Shown here in pieces: positions 6,101 to 13,919 of a stretch of 36,942 bases of DNA. The notes beneath the pieces are model-generated. The model had not been told where the DNA came from. It saw only the letters and a list, made by a program, of their open reading frames with translations, and made no database searches. The translations under genes were made by a program, and so were the position numbers. Within the stretch, counting starts at the first letter, position 1, and each line of letters opens with the position of its first letter. This DNA comes from Deltaproteobacteria bacterium. Its GTDB lineage: Bacteria; Desulfobacterota; Syntrophobacteria; Syntrophobacterales; Syntrophobacteraceae. The stretch is from contig JAJYDE010000040.1 of NCBI GenBank assembly GCA_021777755.1, forward strand, positions 1 through 36,942, given 5' to 3'.

Positions 6101-7114
6101 TCAGAGGGAGCGGCCCACCGCCTCGGCCACCCGCCGGCACTCCTCGATCATGGTGAGGAACGCATCGGGGCGAAGCGACTGGGGACCATCGCTCAAAGCC
6201 TCTTCGGGACGCACGTGGACTTCGACCAAAAGGCCGTCGGCCCCCGCGGCGATGGCCGCCTTGGACACCGCCGGAACCAGATCCACCCGGCCCACCGCGT
6301 GGCTCGGGTCGACGATCACCGGAAGATGGGTAAGTTTTTTCAAAAGAGGCACGGCGCTTATGTCCAGTGTGTTGCGGGTCTCGGTCTCAAAGGTGCGGAT
6401 TCCACGCTCGCAAAGGATTACATTCTCGTTTCCCTGCGCCATGATGTATTCGGCCGACATCAGGAATTCCTTTATCGTGGCGCACAGGCCGCGCTTCAGG
6501 ATGACCGGCTTGTCGATATTGCCCACTTCGGTCAGAAGCCGAAAGTTTTGCATGTTTCGCGTACCGATCTGGATAATATCGGCGTATTTGTAAAAGAGCA
6601 CGATGTCTCTGGGGTCCATGAGTTCGGTCACTATCTTCATGCCCGTCTTTTCGCGAACTCCGGCAAGAAACTTCAACCCCTTTTCGCCCCAGCCCTGGAA
6701 AGCATAGGGCGAGGTTCTCGGTTTGAAAGCTCCGCCGCGCAAGAAACGAACCCCCGCGGGCTCGACCGCCTCGGCTATCTCTTCGAGGATCTCCCGGCCC
6801 TCGACCGCGCAGGGCCCGGCAATGACCTGGATCCGCGGACCGCCAATTTCGAGCCCCTCCACGTTCACCACCGTGTTTTCAGGCTTGAATTCCCTGCTCA
6901 CCAGCTTGTAGGGTTTAAGAATCGGGAGCACCTTTTCCACTCCCGGAAAGGACTCCATCGGGATCTCGGCCAAAACTCGCTCATCGCCTATGGCGCCGAT
7001 TATGGTCCGCTGTTCGCCCTTGGAAATATGCGCCCTCAGACTCATGTCCTCAAGACGGCGTACAATCCTCGCCAAGTCCTCTTCCTGGTAATCGGGCCTC
7101 ATCACTATGATCAT
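6101..7114 (-). CDS. aroF: 3-deoxy-7-phosphoheptulonate synthase (DAHP synthase, type I-beta)
   Basis: This enzyme condenses phosphoenolpyruvate and erythrose 4-phosphate, the first step to chorismate. The 337 residues match the Thermotoga-type enzyme: an N-terminal ferredoxin-like regulatory domain (about 1-70, starting MIIVMRPDYQEEDL) that binds Tyr/Phe in homologues, then the TIM barrel with IAGPCAVEG, LRGGAFKPRTSPYAFQG, the LKRG lysine, and DPSHAVGR. With tyrA downstream it forms a tyrosine-directed pair. Two layers of control can be inferred: feedback through the N-terminal domain, and transcription attenuation by the Tyr/Phe-rich leader at 7240-7317 with its terminator at 7184-7220. The ATG at 7114 is preceded by GGGGG about ten bases upstream. 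Confidence 0.94.
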   Translation of the reverse strand: MIIVMRPDYQEEDLARIVRRLEDMSLRAHISKGEQRTIIGAIGDERVLAEIPMESFPGVEKVLPILKPYKLVSREFKPENTVVNVEGLEIGGPRIQVIAGPCAVEGREILEEIAEAVEPAGVRFLRGGAFKPRTSPYAFQGWGEKGLKFLAGVREKTGMKIVTELMDPRDIVLFYKYADIIQIGTRNMQNFRLLTEVGNIDKPVILKRGLCATIKEFLMSAEYIMAQGNENVILCERGIRTFETETRNTLDISAVPLLKKLTHLPVIVDPSHAVGRVDLVPAVSKAAIAAGADGLLVEVHVRPEEALSDGPQSLRPDAFLTMIEECRRVAEAVGRSL

Positions 7115-7183
7115 TGCAATTTACCCCCTTGCTTCCCTTGGTTGGAATTTCGGTGATTCGCAGATGCCGCTGTCCCGCAAAAC

Positions 7184-7220
7184 AAAAAAGCCGTGGGCGC
7201 TCCAGGCGCTCACGGCTTTT
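7184..7220 (-). terminator. Intrinsic terminator in the aroF leader (attenuator)
   Basis: On the minus strand AAAAGCCGTGAGCGC and GCGCCCACGGCTTTT form a 15-bp stem with one G-U pair around the loop CTGGA. TTTTTTGTTTT follows, making a strong Rho-independent terminator. It sits 19 nt after the stop of the Tyr/Phe-rich leader peptide and about 70 nt before aroF, so it would stop transcription before the structural genes unless disrupted. A plus-strand terminator reading is also possible, but no plus-strand gene ends here. Confidence 0.85.
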
Positions 7221-7264
7221 GTACGGACAATCTTGATTTTCAGTACCCGAGCATACCTGAAGCG
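7198..7264 (-). promoter_or_regulatory. Candidate antiterminator pairing in the aroF leader
   Basis: Leader RNA CGCTTCAGG (7256-7264), inside the leader peptide frame just after the Tyr-rich codons, can pair over nine positions, one of them G-U, with CCTGGAGCG (7198-7206). That second segment is the loop and upper stem of the terminator. A ribosome stalled on Tyr codons would leave the first segment free to pair, while one that reaches the leader stop would cover it in part. The lower 10 bp of the terminator are not directly competed, so folding should be computed. Confidence 0.5.
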
Positions 7265-7317
7265 GTCCCCCTCATGGGGTAATAATAGAAGCAATAAAAA
7301 TAAAGTCCGCCGTTCAT
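7240..7317 (-). CDS. Tyr/Phe-rich leader peptide of the aroF-tyrA attenuator
   Basis: This is a 25-residue frame, ATG at 7317 and TGA at 7240, with a GGGAG ribosome-binding site about five bases upstream. Residues 6-13 read YFYCFYYY: five Tyr and two Phe in eight codons, and a sixth Tyr is the last residue. It lies between a good sigma-70 promoter (7336-7364) and an intrinsic terminator (7184-7220) ahead of DAHP synthase and prephenate dehydrogenase, the layout of classical amino-acid attenuators such as trp, his and pheA. A small CCCC-ATGA-GGGG hairpin (7268-7279) follows directly after the Tyr codons. The peptide itself probably has no function beyond ribosome sensing. Too short for routine gene finders. 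Confidence 0.8.
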   Translation of the reverse strand: MNGGLYFYCFYYYPMRGTASGMLGY

Positions 7318-7335
7318 ACGCTCTCCCATCGGCCA

Positions 7336-7364
7336 AATAGACTTCATTGCAAACCGTTTGTCAA
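7336..7364 (-). promoter_or_regulatory. Sigma-70 promoter of the aroF-tyrA leader
   Basis: On the minus strand TTGACA (7359-7364, full consensus) is followed after 17 bases by TCTATT (7336-7341, four of six). The start of transcription would be near 7329, about a dozen bases before the leader-peptide ATG, giving an untranslated leader of roughly 215 nt before aroF. The gap to the preceding mazG stop supports an independent transcription unit. Confidence 0.7.
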
Positions 7365-7461
7365 GGGGAAAACAACAGGATAACAAGGATAATCCCCTGA
7401 AGGTTTCAAACCCCTTTGGAGGAATTTCATGCGATTGCCCTGATAGAGGCAAAGGAGCTGT

Positions 7462-8151
7462 TCATGCGCGCGGCCCCTCCGATTCAAATCTTCCAAGAAA
7501 GCCGTGCAGGAGGTCTTCGGCCCGGTAGCCTTTGAGGCGGGCAATATTTACCAGTCGGGCCAACAATCGGCCAAGCTCCTCGTCAAGGGCCTCCTCACTT
7601 TCCAGACGGCTTCCCAACTCATGGCCTTCCCGGGCGAATTGGCGCATCTGCAGGGACAGATCGCCCCAGTCCCTGGAAGTAGAACGGGAAAACATCCGGT
7701 AGGCCCGTATCAGGGCCGGAAGGGAATCGGGCACCGGTTGAACGGCTTTTCCACTTGCCCCCTTCTCCGAGGCCTTGATTTTTTCCCAGTTGTCTTTGAC
7801 CTCATTGGCCGAATTGACCTTCGTTTCGCCAAAAACGTGCGGATGCCTTCGGATCATTTTCTCGCTTATAAGCCGGCAGACATCCTCCAGGCGGAAATCC
7901 CCCCGCCCTTCATAAAGACGCACCAGAAAAAAGGCCATGAAGAGCACGTCGCCGAGTTCTTCGGCGACTTCCTCGACTCTTCCGGCCCTTACCGCCGCCG
8001 CGGCCTCGTGAGATTCCTCGACAAGATAGGTCTGAACGGTTTCGGGGGTTTGCTTGCGGTCCCACGGACAGCCGTTTTCACCAAGCAGCCGTTCGATAAT
8101 ATCCAGTATTTGCCCCAGTGCCTCAAAACGATCAGTTTTTGCCGCTTCCAC
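7462..8151 (-). CDS. mazG: MazG nucleoside triphosphate pyrophosphohydrolase
   Basis: This enzyme hydrolyses (d)NTPs to the monophosphate and pyrophosphate, a housecleaning role. The first MazG domain is clear: LLGENGCPWDRKQTPETV, then the metal-binding EESHE and EELGDVLF motifs, RRHPHVFG and the VKDNWEKIK segment. The second half (SLPALIRAYRMFSR..., DEELGRLLARLVNIARL) is the weaker C-terminal MazG repeat. GTG 8151 is preferred because AAAGGA lies about five bases upstream; ATG 8175 is an alternative, and the longer frame upstream is antisense-like sequence inside cvpA. It overlaps the end of cvpA by about 20 bp, so the two are cotranscribed. Confidence 0.9.
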   Translation of the reverse strand: MEAAKTDRFEALGQILDIIERLLGENGCPWDRKQTPETVQTYLVEESHEAAAAVRAGRVEEVAEELGDVLFMAFFLVRLYEGRGDFRLEDVCRLISEKMIRRHPHVFGETKVNSANEVKDNWEKIKASEKGASGKAVQPVPDSLPALIRAYRMFSRSTSRDWGDLSLQMRQFAREGHELGSRLESEEALDEELGRLLARLVNIARLKGYRAEDLLHGFLGRFESEGPRA

Positions 8152-8734
8152 CTTTTTCCTTTGAATCGGCCCCATGCCCGCCAAGGGAGCCCATAAGCCG
8201 CGCCGTCCTCTCGGAGACCATTTTGCGGATATCGCGCTGACGGCCTGCAAGCTCGCCTTGAACATTGGCGGGGGCCAGTTCGAACAACATTTGCGAAGCG
8301 TGCATGATGGGAGGCGCCAGTTTTGACTCGGCCACAAGCGAAGAGCCGCCGCCGAAGGAAAACAACGTCAGAATCGAAATCGCCACAACGGCGAAAAGCA
8401 TTGCCTTGCCCAATCCGATCATCGCGCCCCACAAACGGTCGATAAATCCCAGACCGACGCCGCGAAGGATTCTAACCACCCAAAACCCGACAACCGCAAT
8501 ACAGAACCATGTGAGCAAAAACAGCAGCACAAAACCAAGCGGGCGCGACACGGTCGAAATGGAAGGAAACCGGTTGGCAAGGTAAAAGCTCAGACCGTAA
8601 TACTGGTAGGAGGCCACCAGAAAGCCGGCCAAAATACCCGCGATTCCGAATATCTGGGAAACGGCCCCGCGTAGAAGGCCTCTAAGCACACAGAAGGCCG
8701 CCGCACAAATCAGTATCCAGTCCAGTATGTTCAT
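8132..8734 (-). CDS. cvpA: CvpA family inner-membrane protein
   Basis: This 200-residue membrane protein has the CvpA/colicin V production pattern: MNILDWILICAAAF at the start, RGLLRGAVSQIFGIAGILAG, and about four hydrophobic segments (around 5-20, 25-45, 65-90, 105-125). A soluble, charged C-terminal tail of about 70 residues follows. The molecular function is not established in general. Homologues affect envelope integrity, biofilm or purF-linked phenotypes. It overlaps mazG downstream and is divergent from phoH, with 145 bp between them. Confidence 0.85.
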   Translation of the reverse strand: MNILDWILICAAAFCVLRGLLRGAVSQIFGIAGILAGFLVASYQYYGLSFYLANRFPSISTVSRPLGFVLLFLLTWFCIAVVGFWVVRILRGVGLGFIDRLWGAMIGLGKAMLFAVVAISILTLFSFGGGSSLVAESKLAPPIMHASQMLFELAPANVQGELAGRQRDIRKMVSERTARLMGSLGGHGADSKEKGGSGKN

Positions 8735-8879
8735 AAGATTTGCCCACCGAGCAGGTAAGATAGTTTTTCTATCCTGGCAGTAATCCTGGCGACTTGCAAG
8801 AAAAAATGGAGCAAACGGGGATTTTGATCGCGAGCGATATTAAAGAGGCTGTTGTCAAGGCAAAATTTGCGTGATAATA

Positions 8880-9959
8880 ATGCTGGTTTCCAAAATTCGG
8901 AAGACCACCTTCTTCACCAGGAGCGAAACGACTTTGGCTCAGGCTCTTGACAACCGCGGAGTGAAATCGGAAAACCACTCCCTAAAGGTTGTCTTCGAAG
9001 ACAACACTTTGCTCCAGTTGCTTGCGGGAGAGCGAAACGCGCACCTCAAAACAATCGAGAGGCAACTTGGCGTTCAGCTCCACCTGCGGGGAAACCAGAT
9101 TACCGTCTCGGGGGCCGGGGCCGATGTGGAAATCGGCCAAAGACTGCTCCACGAGCTCTCGGGTCTTCTCAAGCGCGGCTATCCGCTCTATGAAAGCGAC
9201 ATACTGTTCGCGCTCCAAATCCTTCGCGACAACATCAACCGAAGGCTTGAAGAGATCTTTCTCGACCAGGTCTTCATTGCCTCCAACAAAAAAACCATCA
9301 GCCCCAAAAGTGTCAAGCAGAAGGAATATATTGAGGCCATACGCGGCTACGACATCGTGTTCGGCATCGGGCCGGCCGGCACGGGAAAGACCTACCTCGC
9401 CATGGCAACCGCGGTTGCGGCCCTTTCCAAAGAGCTTGTGCGGCGCATCGTGCTCGTTCGTCCAGCCGTTGAGGCCGGAGAAAAACTCGGGTTTTTGCCA
9501 GGAGACCTTGCCGAGAAGGTAAATCCCTATCTGCGGCCCCTCTATGACGCCTTGCACGACATGATGGACTTCGAGCGGGCAAACAACCTGATCCTCAAGG
9601 GCGTGATCGAAGTGGCCCCGCTGGCTTTCATGAGGGGGCGCACACTAAACGATTCCTTCGTGATCCTCGACGAGGCGCAAAACACTACCACAGAGCAGAT
9701 GAAGATGTTTCTGACCCGCCTGGGTCTGGGTTCCAAAGCGGTCGTAACGGGTGATATCACCCAGATAGATCTGCCCGAAAACAAGCCTTCCGGCCTGGTG
9801 GAGGCGATCGAATTGCTCCAGGGCGTAACGGGAATTCGCATGGTCCATTTCACAAAACGCGACGTGGTAAGGCACAAGCTCGTCCAGGACATAATCGAAG
9901 CCTACGAAAAGTCCGAGAAGGCTAAATCCTCCACCGCCAGGGACGCCGAGAGAAGCTGA
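8880..9959 (+). CDS. phoH: PhoH family ATPase
   Basis: This is a P-loop ATPase of about 359 residues in the PhoH (PhoL/YbeZ) family. A small N-terminal KH/RNA-binding-like region (LKVVFEDNTLLQLLAGERN onward) precedes the ATPase domain, which has FGIGPAGTGKTYLA as Walker A, VRPAVEAGEKLGFLPGDL, and FVILDEAQNTT as Walker B. YbeZ works with YbeY in ribosome and 16S rRNA quality control, and ybeY lies two genes downstream in the same operon. ATG 8880 and GTG 8871 are both possible starts, and the ribosome-binding site is weak. It is followed after two bases by the 7TM-HD gene. Confidence 0.92.
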   Translation: MLVSKIRKTTFFTRSETTLAQALDNRGVKSENHSLKVVFEDNTLLQLLAGERNAHLKTIERQLGVQLHLRGNQITVSGAGADVEIGQRLLHELSGLLKRGYPLYESDILFALQILRDNINRRLEEIFLDQVFIASNKKTISPKSVKQKEYIEAIRGYDIVFGIGPAGTGKTYLAMATAVAALSKELVRRIVLVRPAVEAGEKLGFLPGDLAEKVNPYLRPLYDALHDMMDFERANNLILKGVIEVAPLAFMRGRTLNDSFVILDEAQNTTTEQMKMFLTRLGLGSKAVVTGDITQIDLPENKPSGLVEAIELLQGVTGIRMVHFTKRDVVRHKLVQDIIEAYEKSEKAKSSTARDAERS

Positions 9960-9961
9960 CA

Positions 9962-12412
9962 ATGGACAGGGACAAACGGGAGTCCGGTCGAGCAGGCTTT
10001 GCATCCGCGGCCAAATTCCTTGAAGGGCTGGGGCCGTTCAGCCTGCAAAACCCTTTGTGGCAAAGGCGGCTCCTGCTGCTGGCGGTAAGCTTTGTAATAG
10101 CAATTCTGGCAAACCCCTGCTTCATGGTCCAAAATCCTCATTACCGGCCGGGCCAGATAGCCGATCGCAACATAAAGGCAAAACACGGTTTTTTGGTCGA
10201 AGATGAAGAGGCCACCGCCAAAAAACGCGATGAGGCTGTCCGGCAGTCCCCCTTGGTCTACGATTATGACCCAGCGGTTGCCAAAACCATTTTACAAAAG
10301 CTCCACACCTCGTTTCAAGCAATGCGCAATGCCGCGGCCTCGCCGGGCATCACCGCCTCGGGCGGGGCGGGGCTAAACCCTTCCCCGGCGGTTGCCCCCA
10401 CCACCGAAGACTATGTCCGGCGCATCCGCAGGCAACAACACGATTTTGAAAAGCAACTGGGCTGCCCGGTAGGCTGCGATGTTTTCAAATGCCTTGTTCA
10501 GGCGCAGTTTAGCAATGAGGTCGAAAAAAAAATTAAAAACCTCGTAACGGCCATGCTGGACCGGGGGATTGTATCCAGCAAGGCCTGGGGGCGAAGCGAG
10601 CGGAGCAGAAACATAATCGTCCGCAAGATGGGCACGCACAAGGAAACCGTGATGCAGCCCCCCTTTCCTTACACCGACATAAACGAGGCCCGCAAGATGA
10701 TCGTCATGCAGGCCCTCGAGCCCGGGCGGGACGTAAGAGAGCTGATGCTCATCTCCGCGGTCGTTTCTTCCCTGCTGAAACCCGACCTTACCTTCAACCT
10801 GAAAGCCACCGAACAAAAGCGCGCCGAGGCATACGACAATGTGAAGCCGGTCTTCATTAAAATCGCCCGCAACGAAATGCTCGTAAGGGAGGGGCAGATC
10901 ATCGGGCGCGAAGAAATGCTCAAACTCAAACACCGGTTCAAAACCTCGCCCGGCAATCGCTGGTTTATTGTGCTGCTTGCCACCTTCACCTTCTGCATTG
11001 TTTCCATCGGCATCGTTTCGCACGTGGTGGAAAAAAGCTTTCCTCATCTTCGAATGGAGTTGCGCGACTTTGTTTTCCTGGGCATTCTGCTGATTTTACT
11101 GCTTCTGGTCTCAAGACTGGGGATATGGTTTGGCGACAATATCGGGGCCGATTCCCGGATAATATCCACCAGCTCATTTATCTACGCGGTGCCTTTGAGC
11201 GCGGGGGCGATGATCGCCTGCATCTTTTTCGGGGTCACGGTTTCCATTATTTTTTCACTGCTTGTGACGCTTTTTTCCGGAATCGTTTTCGGAAAAGAAT
11301 TCGCCATGTTTTTTTATTTCATGATAGGGGCCTTCGTCGCCGCCCACGGCGTCTCCCAGTGCAAAAACCGGATGGTGCCGATAAAGGCCGGCCTGATGGT
11401 CGGAGGGGCAAACGTCGTCCTGATCGTATTGGGCTCGTTTTTACAGGGCCGGTGGGTATTTTTGAAGATCCTTGGCAACTCTTTCTACGGGCTGTTCGGC
11501 GGCGTATTCGCCGGAATTCTGGCGGCCGGTTTGACACCTCTTGCCGAGATGCTTTTCGGCTACACAACCGATATCAAACTGCTGGAACTTGCCACCATGG
11601 ACCAGCCGCTGCTGCGCGAACTCATGGTTGAAGCCCCCGGGACCTACCATCACAGCATCATAGTGGGCAACATGGTGGAGGCGGCGGCCAAATCGATAGG
11701 CGCCAATTCTTTGCTCGCCAAGGTCGCGGCCTACTATCACGACATAGGAAAGACCAAAAAACCTCTCTATTTCATCGAAAACCAGTTCCAGTGCGAAAAC
11801 CGCCATGAGAAGCTGGCTCCTTCAATGAGCAGTCTGATCCTCATTTCTCACGTCAAGGACGGCGTCGAGCTTGCCAGGCAGCACCGTCTGGGCAAGGAAA
11901 TAATCGATATCATCAAGCAACACCACGGGAAAAGCTTCATCTCCTTTTTTTACAACAAGGCCATGGAAGCGCGGGAAAAGGCCCAGAGCGCCAAGTCGGT
12001 GCCCCTTCCGCCGATCAATGCCGACGACTACCGATATCCCGGCCCCAAACCCCAGACCAAGGAAGCCGGGCTGGTGTTGCTCGCAGATGTTGTCGAGGCG
12101 GCCTGCCGCACCCTTACCGAACCCACTCCGGCCAGGATTCAGGGCATGGTGAACAAGCTGATCAACAGCATTTTCAGTGACGGCCAGCTCGATGAGTGCG
12201 AATTGACTCTCAAGGACATCCACCAAATCGCCAAACACTTCAATCAAATCCTGGCCACGATACACCATAAACGCATCGAATACCCGATAACCAATGGAAA
12301 GGCAAAAACGGATGGCCCGGATCCAGGTCGCGAACCAAAGCACGATAAAGATAAGGCGGGGACAACTAAAGAACGGGGCGAGCCTGGCCTTAAGCGCCTT
12401 GGGATACACTGA
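9962..12412 (+). CDS. pgpH: 7TM-HD domain membrane phosphohydrolase (PgpH/YqfF family)
   Basis: This 816-residue protein has one N-terminal membrane segment (about 38-55), an extracytoplasmic 7TMR-HDED-type domain (about 60-320), a block of membrane helices (about 330-505) and a cytoplasmic HD domain (about 530-740). The HD signature is HHS near 562 and HDIGK near 592. Family members such as Listeria PgpH hydrolyse cyclic di-AMP. Whether this host makes c-di-AMP cannot be judged here. A hydrophilic tail of about 38 residues after the KRIEYP segment is encoded in DNA that overlaps ybeY by about 100 bp in another frame, an unusually long overlap. The order phoH-7TM/HD-ybeY is conserved in many bacteria. 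Confidence 0.92.
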   Translation: MDRDKRESGRAGFASAAKFLEGLGPFSLQNPLWQRRLLLLAVSFVIAILANPCFMVQNPHYRPGQIADRNIKAKHGFLVEDEEATAKKRDEAVRQSPLVYDYDPAVAKTILQKLHTSFQAMRNAAASPGITASGGAGLNPSPAVAPTTEDYVRRIRRQQHDFEKQLGCPVGCDVFKCLVQAQFSNEVEKKIKNLVTAMLDRGIVSSKAWGRSERSRNIIVRKMGTHKETVMQPPFPYTDINEARKMIVMQALEPGRDVRELMLISAVVSSLLKPDLTFNLKATEQKRAEAYDNVKPVFIKIARNEMLVREGQIIGREEMLKLKHRFKTSPGNRWFIVLLATFTFCIVSIGIVSHVVEKSFPHLRMELRDFVFLGILLILLLLVSRLGIWFGDNIGADSRIISTSSFIYAVPLSAGAMIACIFFGVTVSIIFSLLVTLFSGIVFGKEFAMFFYFMIGAFVAAHGVSQCKNRMVPIKAGLMVGGANVVLIVLGSFLQGRWVFLKILGNSFYGLFGGVFAGILAAGLTPLAEMLFGYTTDIKLLELATMDQPLLRELMVEAPGTYHHSIIVGNMVEAAAKSIGANSLLAKVAAYYHDIGKTKKPLYFIENQFQCENRHEKLAPSMSSLILISHVKDGVELARQHRLGKEIIDIIKQHHGKSFISFFYNKAMEAREKAQSAKSVPLPPINADDYRYPGPKPQTKEAGLVLLADVVEAACRTLTEPTPARIQGMVNKLINSIFSDGQLDECELTLKDIHQIAKHFNQILATIHHKRIEYPITNGKAKTDGPDPGREPKHDKDKAGTTKERGEPGLKRLGIH

Positions 12413-12803
12413 GGCCGAACTGAGCATCCTGGTCGTCGATGATGAGGAAATGGCAAGACTAAATCTTCAATACCGCGGCATCGACCATGCCACCGACGTG
12501 CTCTCCTTTCCCATGCTGGAGGGCGAATTCGGAGGCGTTGCCTCGCATATGCTCGGAGACGTGGTCATTTCGGCTGAGACCGCGCGGATTATGAGCCGGG
12601 AAAGCGGCGCTCCGTTTGAATCGGTGCTGGACCTGCTGCTCATTCATGGTATCCTTCATTTGCTGGGACTAAACCATGAGGAGGGCCCAGCCCAAGCCCG
12701 AAAAGTCAAATTCAAGACCGAAGAGCTGCTTTCCATGCTCGGCCATGATGGAAAAGTATTCGAGTGGTTCTTCGAGGAGGAAAATTGCCAAGACTCGCTA
12801 TAA
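12312..12803 (+). CDS. ybeY: Endoribonuclease YbeY (16S rRNA maturation)
   Basis: YbeY is a zinc-dependent RNase that matures the 3' end of 16S rRNA and takes part in ribosome quality control. The 163-residue protein has [35 protein letters not shown] and the metal site [11 protein letters not shown]. The usual D in that motif is N here, leaving three histidines. ATG 12312 has GGAAAGG nine bases upstream. It overlaps the end of the 7TM-HD gene by about 101 bp in a different frame and overlaps pdxJ by 19 bp, so expression is probably translationally coupled. Confidence 0.93.
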   Translation: MARIQVANQSTIKIRRGQLKNGASLALSALGYTEAELSILVVDDEEMARLNLQYRGIDHATDVLSFPMLEGEFGGVASHMLGDVVISAETARIMSRESGAPFESVLDLLLIHGILHLLGLNHEEGPAQARKVKFKTEELLSMLGHDGKVFEWFFEEENCQDSL

Positions 12804-13498
12804 ATGTCGATCATGTAGCCACGCTAAGACAGGCCCGGCTGGCTGCGGAACCCGACCCGGTGGCCGCGGCGATTTTTGCCGAGCTTGCCGGGGCACACGG
12901 GATAGTGGTCCACCTGCGCGAGGACCGGCGCCATATCCAGGATAGAGATGTGGCCGTCTTGCGTAAGACCGTCAAAACAAAGCTAAACCTCGAAATGGCC
13001 GCCACCAGGGAGATCGTCGAAATCGCCCAGAAAATAAAACCGGATGTGGCCACCCTTGTTCCGGAAAAGCGTCAGGAACTTACCACGGAAGGGGGCCTTG
13101 ACGTGACCGCCTTTGAAAGCTCGCTGGCGGATGTGGTTGAAACCCTTCACGGCAGCGGGGTCGCCGTAAGCCTTTTCATCGACCCCGAACCCAAGCAAAT
13201 CAAGGCCGCCCGCAGGCTTGAGGCCGACTATATCGAACTGCACACCGGGGCCTTTGCCGAGGCAAAGTCCTTTTCCGATCGCCAGGAGCAGTTCGAACGG
13301 CTCGTCACCGGAGCAAGGCTGGCCAAAAAACTCGAGCTGGGAGTTCATGCCGGCCACGGGGTTGATTACTTGAATATTCAATGGCTCAAAAACATTACCG
13401 AAATCGAGGAATTCAGTATCGGACACTCCGTGATCGCCCGGGCGGTCCTTGTGGGGATTGACCGCGCGGTTCGCGAAATGCTCCAGTTGATGGGCTGA
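12785..13498 (+). CDS. pdxJ: Pyridoxine 5'-phosphate synthase
   Basis: PdxJ condenses 1-deoxy-xylulose 5-phosphate with 3-amino-2-oxopropyl phosphate to make pyridoxine 5'-phosphate in the DXP-dependent vitamin B6 pathway. The 237 residues carry the family hallmarks: [16 protein letters not shown] at the N-terminus, [39 protein letters not shown] and HAGHGVDY. The start is a TTG at 12785: AGGAGG ends only four bases upstream and the family starts at this point. A GTG at 12764 would add seven unrelated residues. It overlaps ybeY by 19 bp. Confidence 0.95.
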   Translation: MPRLAINVDHVATLRQARLAAEPDPVAAAIFAELAGAHGIVVHLREDRRHIQDRDVAVLRKTVKTKLNLEMAATREIVEIAQKIKPDVATLVPEKRQELTTEGGLDVTAFESSLADVVETLHGSGVAVSLFIDPEPKQIKAARRLEADYIELHTGAFAEAKSFSDRQEQFERLVTGARLAKKLELGVHAGHGVDYLNIQWLKNITEIEEFSIGHSVIARAVLVGIDRAVREMLQLMG

Positions 13499-13502
13499 GC
13501 CG

Positions 13503-13883
13503 GTGTCGATATTCGGGGTCGGTATAGATGTCGTGCGTATCGAGCGCCTTGGCGGGTCTTTGGATCGCTGGGGCGCACGGTTTGAAAAACGGGTGTTCAC
13601 CGATTCGGAACTGGAATACTGCGCGGCGGGGAAAAGACGCACCGCCTGTCTCGCCATGAGATTTGCGGCAAAGGAGGCGTTTGTCAAAGCCTTGGGGCTT
13701 GGGATACGAAAGCCGGTCATGTGGCGCGATATCGAAATCAGATCCGACGCGCTGGGGAAACCTCAAATCTTCCTCTCACCGGGAGCGCTGGGCTACTGCC
13801 GGGAAATGGGCATCCGGACCTGGCATCTCAGTCTCACCGATGAAGGCGAATACGCCGCGGCGGTGGTTATCGCCGAAATATGA
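13503..13883 (+). CDS. acpS: Holo-[acyl-carrier-protein] synthase
   Basis: AcpS transfers 4'-phosphopantetheine from CoA to apo-ACP for fatty acid synthesis. The 126-residue protein has the N-terminal GVGIDVVRIERL with the magnesium-binding aspartate, FTDSELEYC and FAAKEAFVKALG. The start is GTG, four bases after the pdxJ stop, and pdxJ-acpS is a common bacterial pair. It is the last gene of the phoH operon and converges on the hybrid kinase gene, with 36 bp between them and no clear terminator. Confidence 0.94.
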   Translation: MSIFGVGIDVVRIERLGGSLDRWGARFEKRVFTDSELEYCAAGKRRTACLAMRFAAKEAFVKALGLGIRKPVMWRDIEIRSDALGKPQIFLSPGALGYCREMGIRTWHLSLTDEGEYAAAVVIAEI

Positions 13884-13919
13884 AGGCAGGGGGTGGCGAG
13901 GCGCGACAGGACCTTGTTT

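Noticed and set aside
7121-7336. Minus-strand frame of 71 codons upstream of aroF
   Set aside because: It runs through the terminator hairpin in another frame; the shorter Tyr/Phe-rich frame with a ribosome-binding site explains the region better.
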